From Fonsecaea monophora (lineage: Eukaryota; Ascomycota; Eurotiomycetes; Chaetothyriales; Herpotrichiellaceae), in assembly GCF_001642475.1 (NCBI RefSeq), contig NW_019173932.1:930001-994000 (forward strand): a stretch of DNA of 64,000 nucleotides, read 5' to 3'. This document shows, one piece after another, positions 33,221 to 44,826 of the stretch. Every line of letters begins with the position of its first letter. The stretch's first letter is position 1. Made by a program: the position numbers and the translations under genes. Under the pieces are notes generated by a model. That model saw only the letters and a list, made by a program, of their open reading frames with translations, was not told where the DNA came from and did no database searches.

Positions 33221-34794
33221 TTTTGGAGGATTGAGGCGAGTCACGAAGCAGGCGACAGAAGAATATTGCCTGACTTCAGACCTGTCCTTTGGATAAAATA
33301 GGATCACAGAGCTGGAGGTTATCTCGGGGGAAAGCTGGGCTACGTTTGAGCTAGGGATGAAGCTTGATGGTGTCTAAAAGCGAGATCGACTTGAGCGAGT
33401 TTTGTTGGGCGATTTCCTTTGTTGAGATACCCTGATATCGCAGTCAAACAGACGCGTGGTCGGTTGGCGTCCAATTCGAAACCATTGAGATATCAAAAGG
33501 TGGTATCGCTTGAACAGTCTCTCATGCAGGGGGTGTCAGCTGGAAGCTATCGGTACAGTGTCTGAACAAGCCTGTTCGGACTGCGCAGGTCACAGGTTTG
33601 TAGATGATAAGACCTGCGATGCGAGCATTCGCCGTCTTCTTCGCAGAGGCTTTGGAGAATTGGAGAAAGGACTCTTCCTCTTTTCATACTTTGAACTCCA
33701 TCCACGTGCTGGTTCTTGGGCCGCGATTGGTGACCATAGCAATGGGTATTACCGCATTACCTCTTACTTTGTACCTGTAGTTGGGCAGAAGAGGCAAATG
33801 CACGGAGAAGAAAGATTTCGCGGTGTAATTTCCTCTCCCGCCGAGGCTTGCCGCCCCTCCAGTGCAGCTTCTGGGCAAAGGCTCTAGCCTGTTACAGGGG
33901 CCTTTAACCAAGATGTTCGTAGTTCTCGTAAAAGTCTTGAGGCTCACTGCAGCCACCCTAAGGGGCCCTAAGCCACACCAAGCCTAACTCCAAAGCCCAA
34001 GGCCAGAGGTGCACCCCGCTACTGCCCCGCGCTGGACCCGATGACCGAATCAGCGCAGTCGCCTGCGCCATCTTGGTTCCTCAGTTGGTCTTGGAGGCGC
34101 ACACAAGACGGTCTTGTCTTTCACTGGTTGCCACCAGATCGACCTCACGCCCGCTCTCCCGCCTCCCAAACCAAACGCTTGGAGTAAGTTCTTTCGTCAT
34201 GGCTGTGTTGCTCATTGCTGTCGTCAGCCTTAGCGATTCGGATTGGCTGTAGCAGCCGAAATCGACAGCAGCGTTACAACACAGCTCGCACGTCGTGTGC
34301 CTTTGTGTCCTTGTCGCGTGTCCTTCAATGGTCTAGCCAGGCATGCCCATCCGATATGGCGCTGGCTGATCGCTGCACTGACCGGGTCCTCCTCTCTCTA
34401 CGGCGCCCACTCAGCTCGGGCCAAACGATCTAGCTTGGGATGTCAACTCGGCGACGGCTAGGGATAGTTCCCTCGTGCCAATCGAGGGAATGGTTTTCCA
34501 GTGGACTGTCAGGAATTCGGAGCGAGGGCCCACGTCAGTCCCCCAGTCCCCATGGGTTTTTCCTCCCATTGATAAACCTACTGTTGTCCCTGCCTCTGTA
34601 TCTCGGTTTCTTCTGTCCTGTCACTCTCGCCAGTTCCTCTTGCGACAAAAGAAGATAAAGACTCGTTTGGGGCAAAGAGAAGAAGAGCCAACTTGTTCCT
34701 CGACTGGCAAGCCTTTTGGATAGGTACGACTGCTTGCGACGCCGCTAGATACGATATCCCTACCTCTTCAGGTACAAGCAAAGACCTAGCCGCC
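33221..34794. other. Intergenic between ELMO gene and first MFS gene
   Basis: About 1.6 kb. The right end (34540-34790) is pyrimidine-rich and is probably leader and promoter for the transporter. Short frames here (e.g. 33510-33887 plus) resemble nothing known. Confidence 0.45.
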
Positions 34795-36777
34795 ATGTCT
34801 ACCGATTATCCGACAAAAGAGGTGGTTGAAACCCAAGCCGACTCGAAAAATGTCCGCCATCATCACCAACACTCTCTTAGTGAGAGAGTGCGCCATAGCA
34901 TCTCTGTGCAGTCGCTCGATGAGAACACGGTGGAAGGCCAAATTTTCTCCATGAACGATGTCGATCCTGCTCTTGACAAGAAAATGCGCCTTGTGAATGA
35001 TGTTGGTCATCCCCCAAACACTGTGTAATGCCTCGGAGTTGCGAGGGTAGAGACAAGAAGCTTGGAGGTCATGGCCGCTAACCAACTCGCGTAGGCTATC
35101 GACGAAATCGGCTGGACCAACATGCATTTGAAGCTCTTTTTCCTCAACGGCTTTGGCTACGCAGCCGACTCCTTGATTCTGCTACTGCAATCAGTCACTG
35201 CTGGCCAGGCCGCACTTGAGTTTAACCCTTCTTTTAGCAATGGTCTTACCGTGGCTGCATACTGTGGCATGTTGATCGGAGCCTTGTTCTGGGGATTGAG
35301 TAGGTTTCCCCTATGAATTTGAGGCAACTCCACATTACTGACGGGTTGAAGGTGCTGATGTGATTGGTCGTCGATTCGCTTTTAATGTCTCGTTGTTCAG
35401 TTGTTCGATCTTTGCCATCGTTGCGGGTGCGTCACCCAATTGGTATGCTCTGGGTGCCTTTGTAGCATTGGCAGCATTTGGATCTGGAGGGAATTTGATC
35501 CTGGACACCACTGTGTTCCTCGAGTACCTGCCTGGCAACAAGCAATGGCTTCTGACGCTGATGGCGTGCTGGTGGGGACTTGCTCCTGTGATTGCGGCGG
35601 CCTTTGCGTGGCCATTCCTCTCAATCTCGAGATACAACTGTACCAGCCACGCGACTTGCACCTACGACAACAACATGGTAATTTTGCCAGTAACAATCAT
35701 ACACAAAAGATTCGCTAACAGTTGCTCAACAGGGCTGGCGTTATGTCTGGTACTCAAACGGAGCATTGGTCTTTGTTCTCAGTATTCTCCGGGTGACGGT
35801 CATCCGGCTCAAGGAGACACCAAAGTACCTCCTCGCGAAGGGACAAGACCAGGAAGTTGTCAACACTTTCCACGCGATCGCCACCAAATACAACAGACCG
35901 TGCTCGCTCACTATTGAGCATCTCGAGGCGTGTGGCCCCATCAAATCGACATATGGCAAATCGCGATATGGATTCTCCGAGTTTTTGGCTCATCTGCGAG
36001 GTCTCTTTGCGACCAAGAAACTCGGAGTCTCTACTTGCTTGATTTGGCTGTCGTGGACCTTGATTGGTAAGTGCAGAAGGATAGCGTCTCCATGCCAGAA
36101 ACTCTGGAGCTAACCACAAGCTTATCAGGACTTGCCTATCCGCTCTTCTACGTGTTCCTGCCCCAGTTTCTCGAGAGTCGTGGTGCTCAGACAGGGCAAA
36201 GCGGCGCCTACTATACCTGGCGAAACTACATGATCACGAACTCGGTCAGCATCTTTGGTCCGGTGCTTGCTGGGATAATGTGCAACTGGAAGTACCTGGG
36301 CAGAAGGTACACCATGGTGATTGGAGCTCTGATCACCATGGCCTTCTTCTTTGCGTACACGGCAGTGCGCACCCCGGCTCAGAATTTGGGGTTCACATGT
36401 GCGATTTACTTCTTTGTCAATGTATACTATGGCACTCTCTATGCGTATACTCCCGAGGTAAGTTACCCCAGATTCCAGGCCGAAGATCTGATCTGATACT
36501 AACGACATTGGTTAGAGTCTGCCATCTGCCCACCGAGCCACAGGAAACGGCATCGCAGTTGGCTGCAATCGGGTCATGGGTCTTGTAAGTGCCTTTGTGG
36601 CGGCCTATTCTGACACGGCCACAAGTGCTCCCATCTACATTTGTGCCTCCCTCTACATTGCCATGGTAAGTGGATGTTGTTCTCCAGGAATCAAGTCAAA
36701 CAAAGTACTGACAGGTGTTGCAGGCGCTCGTGGCCGTTGTCATGCCGTTCGAGCCTTATGGAAAGAGGTCAATGTAG
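34795..36777 (+). CDS. MFS transporter, SVOP/sugar-porter-like, 534 aa
   Basis: Seven exons: 34795-35001, 35095-35299, 35352-35677, 35733-36066, 36129-36457, 36516-36665 and 36724-36777. All introns (93, 52, 55, 62, 58 and 58 nt) are GT-AG and keep frame; intron 5 has a perfect TACTAAC branch site. The protein begins with a ~55-residue hydrophilic tail and has about twelve hydrophobic segments. The first helix region reads FFLNGFGYAADS. The loop 2-3 motif is SADVIGRRFAF, and the central loop has LKETPKYLLAKG, akin to the PESPR-type motif of sugar porters. The second-half repeat loop reads KYLGRRYT. A SLPSAHRATGNGIAVG segment resembles the loop-10/11 region of SVOP/metabolite:H+ symporters. 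Substrate cannot be told from sequence. A different MFS family member follows on the same strand, with about 0.9 kb between. Confidence 0.88.
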
Positions 36778-37699
36778 ACAAAGAGCAGTATGTGATATGT
36801 GCCACGCGAAGAAAAATAAGCGATATACACGATATGATATATATTTATACCCGCCCCCCCAAAAGATATTGGTTTCCCCCTTTTGTCCAGAAGGACTTGT
36901 CCGCATGAATTCGCACGCGATTGCCACGAGATATCGCTTGGACATTTGCCGCTCGTGGATCACTTTTATCTTTTCTGTCTGGCTGCCTTGCGCGACTGGT
37001 CGAATGATCGACTGGTCGACCTTGATCCCAAATGGTTCAGACCTTCCTGATGCGGTTTAATGTACGCATGACGATCATTGCTGGCTTGCAGCGGGCGCCA
37101 TTGACGTCGCCCTCGAACCATCCATCGTACCATTCAACTTTTGATCGTCCTCCTCCTTCCTATCTCTATGCAATCCACACACAACAGCTCCCATGACATT
37201 TCCTCGAACCACTGACCGCATTAAGCTTCCCCATTTTAGTCCCCGCTCTCGACACCTTTTCCTCCGTTTGTGATTGATGCAATGCCACATGAAGCAATAC
37301 CAGGTGCCTTGGTGGGAACTGCTTATCCAACCCCGGCTTTTGCTTCATTCTGTGATGCAACGTCCCTTGAAGTCCAGAACCGCTCTGCCTATCAGTGCTA
37401 TCGCGACCCGGATTTGTCTCGGTAGTAGTCCTGGGGAAGATAAACTGTCCTTCTGTCATTGATGTTAAAAGTGTCGACAGCTTCCTGTTTTGTTTGATGT
37501 CTGCAATCTCGAGGCTCTGTTGTCGGTCTGTGCTTCTCCTCGGGACAGCAACTCGACGGCACGAGTGCTCTGTGTAACAGATTCGACAGTCCTTGTTTCT
37601 GAGTTGGGGTTACATTGCTTCTCTGACTCCTCAGCCGCATCCTTCCGTCATTATCCCGCCAGGGCACGCGACATACTTCGAAGTACGTCAACATCAACC
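36778..37699. other. Intergenic between the two MFS genes
   Basis: About 920 bp with a short C-run (near 36855-36862). It holds the 3' UTR of the first transporter and the promoter and leader of the second. No additional gene was recognised. Confidence 0.5.
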
Positions 37700-39692
37700 A
37701 TGGGCGACATCCAAGGCAACGAGAAGTCGGTCGCCGTCCACAATGTTCCTGGTGGTCGCTCCGTCTCACCGGTGAACATAGAGGAGCGGCGGGCCTCGGT
37801 GTCGTCTACCGCCGCCGCAAAGAGAATCCTCGAGCATAGCAAGGATGCCGACGAGGCGATGAAAGCTTTCGCCTCGGGCGAAGTCGTCGAGATTGACGAG
37901 GCGACTAACAAGCGGCTGTTGCGCATAATTGACTGGCATCTCATGCCTCTGCTCTGCGTCGTGTATGGGTTGAATTACCTCGATAAGACGACCTTGTCAT
38001 ATGCCAGCATCATGGGCATCAAGACGGACATCAACCTCGTGGGGGATGACTACCAGTGGCTGTCCAGCATGTTCTACTTTGGCTATCTGGCTTGGGAGTA
38101 TCCCACAAATCGACTGTTGCAGAGACTTCCACTTGCCAAATACTCGGCCTTTTGTGTCGTGGGCTGGGGCGTGGTGCTGGCATTGTTTGCCACCGTCTCC
38201 AACTTTGGCGGTGCTGTTGCTATACGATGTACGTGTCGTTCTTTGTGATGCTGTATCTGCCCTCGATGCTGTTCGTGCGACCGTCTGACGACGAGATAGT
38301 CTTTCTCGGCGTGATGGAATCAGCCGTCACTCCAGGATTCGCCCTGTTCACTTCTCAATGGTATACGAAGCGCGAGCAAGGCACCCGAACGGGCTTCTGG
38401 TTTTCCTTCAACGGCTTCGGCCAGATCTTTGGCGGGCTCGTCGCGTATGGGATCGCCGTCGGTGCTCGCAAGCACGGGACTGCCATTGCTCCCTGGAAAA
38501 TCGTTTTTCTCGTCAACGGCTGCCTGACCGCCGTGCTGGGGGTGGTATTTTTCTTTGTCATGCCGGACAACCAACTCAATGCGCGGTGGTTGAAGCCCCG
38601 TGATCGGGTGTTGGCCGTCGAAAGAGTGAGGATCAACCAGCAGGGTATCGGCAACAAGCACTTCAAGTGGTATCAATTGAAGGAAGCTCTCTTGGATCCA
38701 CTGACGTGGGCTTTCACCTTTTACGCCCTCACTGCCGATATCCCCAATGGAGGCATCAGCAACTTCTTTTCACAATTGGTAGGTATTCCTGTGTGATTCT
38801 CGTTGCCTGCGAATATGCAAGCCTATGTCGGCGCTCCTTCTAATGTCCTTTTAGATCGTCTCCTTTGGCTATACACCCGAGCAATCTCTGCTGTACGGCA
38901 CGCCTGGCGGCGCGGTCGAGGTTGTGGCCCTCATGTTCTGTGGGTGGCTCGGCGATCGCCTTGGTCAGCGGATTCTGGTTTCGATGGGAGGTCTGTGCAT
39001 CGCGATGCTAGGCATAATCCTCATTGTTGCACTGCCCCTGGGCAACAACGCGGGCCGGCTTGCGGGTTATTATCTCACCCAAGCGTCTCCCACACCTTTT
39101 GTGGCGCTGCTCTCCCTCATCGCCACCAACGTCGCCGGCTACACCAAGAAGACGACCGTGGCAGCATTGTATCTCGTCGGCTATTGCGTCGGGAATATCA
39201 TCGGCCCACAAACCTTTAGGCCAAAAGACGCGCCCCAGTATAGGCCGGCTGAGATTACCATCCTTGTTTGCTGGGGCGCATGTCTCCTGGACCTCGCTTT
39301 CATTTGGTGGTATTGTAAGAGGATGAACAAGAAAAAGGAGCGGGAAAGGGCTGAGCCTGGATACATCAAGCTGGAAAACCAGGAGTAAGTGCTCTCTCAC
39401 TGTTCTTTGCCGGTCCTTGCCCAATGCTCTGTCTGCAATTCCACCCAGAGGTTTTGTTGGGGGTTGAGATAGACGAGCGACGGCGAGGTTGGTTGTGGTG
39501 AGGTGCCGGTGACATGTCGATCGGTCAACATTCTTTTTCTGTCTTTGGGGCTTTCATCCGACTCACTTTTTGTTCTTTGTTACCATCGGCGTCGTCCGGG
39601 TGTGCAACGCAATGCAATGGCTTACTCGTGTTCTGCGCAGGTGGCTCGATCTGACCGACAAGGAGAATCCCGAGTTCATTTACAGCCTCTGA
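37700..39692 (+). CDS. Allantoate permease (Dal5)-type MFS transporter, 529 aa
   Basis: Four exons: 37700-38228, 38300-38778, 38855-39384 and 39641-39692. Introns of 71, 76 and 256 nt have donors GTACGT, GTAGGT and GTAAGT. It belongs to the anion:cation symporter (ACS) family of carboxylate, vitamin and allantoate carriers. A ~75-residue cytosolic N-terminus precedes twelve membrane helices. Helix 1 is followed by LNYLDKTTLSYASIMGI. The first splice restores AIRFFLGVMESAVTPGF, a hallmark helix-4 segment of the family. Other typical segments are TSQWYTKREQGTRTGFWFSF and GYTKKTTVAALYLVGYCVGN. The last small exon adds WLDLTDKENPEFIYSL, the conserved C-terminal end of Dal5-type proteins, which supports the 256-nt intron. 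If that intron is kept, translation stops at TAA 39386-39388, giving 513 residues. Substrate is unknown. Confidence 0.9.
39385..39640 (+). other. Long last intron of the Dal5-type gene, donor overlapping an in-frame stop
   Basis: The donor GTAAGT overlaps an in-frame TAA (GAG TAA GT). The acceptor is TTCTGCGCAG at 39631-39640. At 256 nt it is more than twice the length of any other intron read here. Splicing or retention would give two C-termini differing in the last 16 residues. Confidence 0.75.
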
Positions 39693-40324
39693 GCCAGCAG
39701 TAGTAGCAGAGGCCAGCAGTCTCCGAGTTGAGAGTTGGTTTGACGGTTGTAGTGACGATCTGGGAACTCCTTGCTGGTAAGTGCTTGTTTGTGACCGGGA
39801 GGTGTCATGCTGGATAGTGGATAGCTGGATGCTGGACATTTTGTACAGAATGGAAAAGAAGACGGGGCGAGCAAAGACATGACCTGGCGTCGATATGCCG
39901 TGTGGTGGTCCAAGGGGGACGTAGACTTTATTGTGAGACTCTCGGGGCAAGCCTGGCTGGCAGGGGACTGGGTGAGATGTTACCTTCTGAACAGCGATAT
40001 ACAGAGGGACGAAGCAGGAGAGCCATCCTTGATACCAATGACTGTCTTACTCCGTTGTCATGGTGCACAGCCGTCTCTTTCTGACTAAGGATGTCTTCTT
40101 CCCCTTTTTTCCCTTCAGCCTCGTTTCCCCCGAAAGCAGTAGGCGAGGGAAAGGAGAGAAGCCTGTTGATGATACTCTCTCTTCTTCGGGTCACTTGTTC
40201 AACATTCTTCTTTGCTCGTGTCTACCCTCTCAGGGCCCTTTTGACGCTTTTGTTCGTGTAGGGTGCACCCAACTCCATTTACGTTCCCGGATAACCAGGC
40301 CGTATGCCTCCCTCATTTTCAGTT

Positions 40325-40344
40325 TCTCTCTCTCTCTCTCTCTC
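40325..40344. repeat. (TC)10 microsatellite
   Basis: A perfect TC dinucleotide run. Confidence 0.9.
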
Positions 40345-40847
40345 TATGTGTGTGCGTCTGAGAACCATGTCGTTCGATACATGCTTCAAGTCTCCGCTCG
40401 AAGATAGTCTCACTTATGCCTCGCCCTCGCGAGGTCCATGGCTCTATCTCTCTATATATCTAACCACAGATGCTCAGAAGCCAACTAGCACCGGTGCCGC
40501 CGAAACCGGAGTCCCATTCTCGATCAGATTAGATCTGTGAAACGTCTTTAGATCTGATAACCCCCACATATCCACTCACACACCACACCACACCTCGATG
40601 TCTCTCCATCAATTTAACCTTTACGCTTATGTTGTTTGATTCTTTTGGCGTGATCAATGACGACCACATATCACTCATGCATTCATGCATGCATGCATGT
40701 AACTGCATGGATTCTTCAGACCTGCTCATGTGTTGAGGTTTAAAGTTTTTTTCTTTGGGGAGGAGAAGCCACTTGATTGGAAAGATTACAGGGCGTAGGA
40801 TGTTTGCAGCCCAACCTCCATCTCGCAAACTCCACTTTCAAGATGGA

Positions 40848-40865
40848 GTGGTGGTGGTGGTGGTG
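40848..40865. repeat. (GTG)6 trinucleotide repeat
   Basis: Six perfect GTG copies in non-coding DNA. Confidence 0.9.
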
Positions 40866-41990
40866 GTTACACAACTCGAGACGAAGAGTTTTGTCCCGGC
40901 GGAACAAGGGAGGGAGGAGGGAGGGACCAGGGCAGGGGGCCAGCAGACGAGGGGGGAGAAGATATGAGATTCATCCAATACTCTTTGATGGATTGCAAAT
41001 TGATCGATCCCCACACGACTTTTCTTTCTCCCTCTCTCCTCCTTAGTCGTCGTGGGATGCATGATGCGAGGAGGGGGACTTTTGAGGCCCTGAAGGCCTG
41101 AGGGTGTCCAGGATTCAGATTCTCATCGTGATCCAATACCCAATAACAGACGACATGTTTGTTATTACGACGCTGCTCAGTGGGTTGTATTAACCTTTGT
41201 ACTACCCATGTAGAAGTAAAACTCCCAAGATAGAGACGGTGTAACAAGGTTTACAAGGTTTGAAAGTTTGCATCGTACAAGGACCTCTCCTCCCTGCCCT
41301 GCCCTCCTCTTCCCTCCTTTCCACGTTGTTGTTCTTCTTGTTGCGTTGTCACAATCCTGTGTAAGGGCGAAGCAAGGCAAAAAGCCAACGGGGGCAAAGA
41401 AATCAGGCAAGAAAAAGCGTGGAGGTGGAACGCTTTATGCTTTTTTGATAGGAGAAACCTTGCCTTTGCTTGCCTTTTGCTTCAGTACCTAATAGACTTT
41501 GTGTGTTGGTTCACCTCGTATTTTTTTTTACTGGTATTCTATTCCCATTCCTATTCCTTGCCTGCTTGCCCGACTGAGACTGAGATTGACTGCCTGACTT
41601 GCCCGACTTGTCCTGCGGTACTTTGACCTTGGATTGCGAAACTCTGATTCAAAACTGGCGCGCCCATTCAGACACGGTGGATATTGGATGACCTTCAATT
41701 CTTTTCGTGCTTCTTCGTCCTTGCGCCTTTCGTCTTTTTCTTCGTTGACGGTGGGATCGTGTCGTGGCACGTTGTTACTTGCTGAACTGTCCCTTCGGCT
41801 CTCGACTACCCGAACACCCTCACCCCGTTGTCGAGAAGATCTTAACGAACCGCCAATCCACTGGCACACCCTCAGCTGAAGCGAAATCGACACCAAGGGG
41901 AGAGCCCCACGCGCAAAACGAGTGCTCTACGGACACTGAGGGCACACTGGCTAAAAGAAAGACCGGGAGGGGCCCTTTGTATCACACCGC

Positions 41991-42025
41991 ATCACATCAC
42001 ATCACATCACATCACACACACACAC
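41991..42025. repeat. (ATCAC)5 followed by an (AC) run
   Basis: Five perfect pentanucleotide copies grade into an AC dinucleotide run, close to the 3' end of the cupin gene. Confidence 0.9.
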
Positions 42026-42083
42026 GACTTCTAGCCAGACCTCCTTCCTCTTTTCCACCCGCCCTTCTGTAATCCTTGAAAAA

Positions 42084-43616
42084 TCAAAGATCCTTCTTCC
42101 TCCACATGCCGATCCGCTCCTGTACATCCTCGTCCTCCCAGTCCTCGACCGACATGTACTTTTTCAGCAGGGGTTTCTTGCCCAGCCACAGAGCCAGGTA
42201 GGCGCACAGGCACTGGAACAGCCAAGGGATCCACCACCGGAGGGGCCCGAGGAAGGTTAGGCCCGGCAAGACGACCAGAGCCGTGGCGGAGATGTGTCTT
42301 CTCTATCGTTAGAAAAAAGAAAAAAAGAAATTGTAGTAGCGGGAAAGCCAAGGCCCAAGAGCGTGGGGAAGATATTGAGAGAAACTTAACTGGATCAACA
42401 TGATTTGTAACGGGGAGAACGGCTCCTTGCCCTCGGCCACGTCACTCACGTACAGCAACAGAGTCTGGAAGAAGAGCCGGTCCATCTTGTCGTCCATGTC
42501 TTTGGGGTTCGGGTGTGCCCATATCAGCATCGTCGTGTCTTCCTTTGCGCTCGGCGACGGCCAGATCTGGTGAGGCATGTAGGGCGCAATGTGGTGCGGT
42601 CGAGCGGGAGGCGTGGTTTGAGGTGTGTGGATGGTGTCGATTCGTGAGTATGTCGTCGTGGTGCCGAGCTCGCCGCTGAGCACGGCCAGCGATTCGGATT
42701 GTTGGAAGTGCAGGTGGAGTGGTGGTGCCTACGGACCCGAAGGGGAAATCCATCAGCATTGTACCGCTCAACCGAAGTCCGACCGTCTTTTGGTGGTCGA
42801 GTGATGCGTCTGCTTGTGGGCAGCGAAGAGTATACGCCATCCCAGAAACGAGATAATTACAACAAGGAGACAGGGGAATCGACAGACCTGAGGATATGCT
42901 TTGCCTTTGCGACACAGCGGGTGATCATGTTTGTACGTGGCTCGCATCAACACTCTGGGGAAAGAGGCCGTCAGTAAGTGCATCAAGATTGAGATGTGTG
43001 TTCCAAAAAGAGGTGTTGGATGAAGCACCAAAATCCATGTCCAAACGATGTCTGGTCGCAGCCTTGCGCGACTGACTGACTCCCCTCGAGTTCCCCTGAT
43101 TACCGAGATACCAAGGTAGGTAGGTAGATAGGTAGGTTGGTAGGGAACAATCAGCCTGGTATGTATAGGTAGGAAGCAAAGCGCCATGGTTCAATGACTG
43201 CATTGAGACTGAGACCCCTGACGGAGCCTTGTCTTGCCTTGCCATATCTTATAAAGCCCCCCTTCTGTCCCTGCTCTACTTCCTGTCCGAACTCCAGTCC
43301 CAACTCCCTCTGAATTTTATCTCTTTATTCAAATAAAAACCAACAACAACGGGAAATAGGAAAATGAAATAGGAAAATGAATGGTAGGGTATCACTGGAC
43401 TGGACTGGATACTCACGAAGCCTGCCTCGACGGCTTTGGTCGGAGAAACTCGAGGATAAAGGACCCGTGGTGCAGGACGAAGGGGCCGGCGATGACGGGT
43501 TCTTCATCATCTCCTTCCTCATTGTCTCCTGTGCGGGTTCCTGCTGCTCTTGATGAGGGTGCCGCGCGCGGTGTGCTTGATGCACTGGTGCTGGTGGCGG
43601 TGTGGCGGAGGGACAT
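42084..43616 (-). CDS. Cupin-domain protein with C-terminal membrane hairpin, 273 aa
   Basis: Four exons on the minus strand: 43616-43417, 42954-42888, 42728-42391 and 42300-42084. Donors are GTGAGT, GTCTGT and GTTAAG; acceptors are CCCCAG, CCGTAG and GATAGAG. The frame is continuous. The N-terminal ~45 residues are Ala/Ser-rich and acidic. A small beta-rich domain follows. It carries a textbook cupin motif 1, HLHFQQSESLAVLSG (residues 94-108, HxHx4Ex6G), and a motif-2-like IAPYMPHQIWPS, so it could bind a metal through two His and one Glu. After residue ~203 come two hydrophobic helices (ALVVLPGLTFLGPL and WIPWLFQCLCAYLALWLG). A charged tail ends in KKDL, which fits a dilysine KKxx ER-retrieval signal. 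RmlC-like cupins of this kind are common in filamentous fungi, but their reaction is unknown. The small exon 2 (67 nt) is the least certain part. Confidence 0.75.
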
Positions 43617-44826
43617 TTTTGTAGTCGGCCCCTGAGCGGGAGAGGGAGTACTGTTCCAAGGGAGAATGAAGATTGAAGATTGAGGAATGGTTCTGCGCTT
43701 TCGCTCGTTTGATGGATATAATTATCAATTGTATAGAGATGTAGATATATATATATGTACATAACAAACAAAAGTCCTAGTACTCAAAAGTACGAGGTAG
43801 TCAAGTCACAGCTCGCGAGGCTCCTCCGACCTCAGGTACAAGGCCCAGACAGCCATGACAGGGCTTACCACGCTTACTTGGCTAAGTAACCACGCCGCCG
43901 TTAGCTCCAGGGACAAGACAGGACAAGACAGGACAGGGCAGGTGGCGGCGGAGGAGGGGGCCGCTATTCATCATCATGAATGGCACCTAAATGGATTATT
44001 GCCGATTATTACTACTCGGTTCTTGGAGGCGATATTATGTACTCGCAGGCGATGGGACGGACCACATACCACATAGGTACCACCCAGGTACTGGATAATA
44101 CTACGATACTACGAGGAGTCAAGGACGGTATGCACTCTGACCTCGTAGGGTTATATGTACTCGGTACAGTAGTTACTCCACGCTCGTTACTGGTACATGA
44201 TAATATCCGGTGTCCGAGTTGGGACATTTCCATCCTAATAGTCAGGTACTCAGGTACTCAGGTAGGTAGTCAAAACGCTGGCTGGCTGACACGAACCACT
44301 CACTGCCATCCCATCCCATACCACACCCGAAATTTCGCACTGTTGGCACTTGACTTGGGGGGAGGGGAAGACGTCAAATTAACATGTCGCATTTCGCCCC
44401 ATGTGGCATATTTACATGTAGCCTGGAAACCCGCTGTGACCAAGCCAGGCACAAAAAAAACTCAGGGTCATCGGTCCCAGAGCATAACCAAAAAAAAAAA
44501 AAATTAAAAAAAATCAAGAATTCTGAGCCGTGCAGGGGCCCCGTGCAAGGGCCATGAGGACAATACTAATTACCCAAGCACCAAGCTGCCCAAGCAAAAA
44601 ACGCATGGACGGAAACTCTTGATCCGGCCGACGAATCGGAAATTGTCCACTTCAACGTGCCCCCCGAGTTTCTTTCTGGGTACACCAGGTCAGCGGTGAG
44701 CATCACTATCTATTTCTACGAGATACAGAATTATTAATTATCAAGCCAGACGACAAGTGGAGATGGTGAGACAATCTGATACCAGTCCCTCGTACCTCGT
44801 ACTTCTCACGGACTCGCAGCCAGCAC
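43617..44826. other. Intergenic between cupin promoter and the NRPS 3' end
   Basis: About 1.2 kb with GGACAAGACA tandem copies (43911-43936), a 14-nt A-run (44490-44503) and the palindromic element at 43790-43799 and 44792-44802. The longest frame (43980-44507 plus) is repetitive and not believable as a protein. Confidence 0.5.

Larger units (their letters stand above)
39693..42083. other. Convergent intergenic tract with simple repeats (about 2.4 kb)
   Basis: It lies between the 3' ends of the Dal5-type gene and the minus-strand cupin gene. It carries a (TC)10 run at 40325-40344, GCAT repeats near 40685-40698, (GTG)6 at 40848-40865 and (ATCAC)5 plus an (AC) run at 41991-42025. Frames are short and low-complexity. 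No gene was recognised. Confidence 0.5.
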
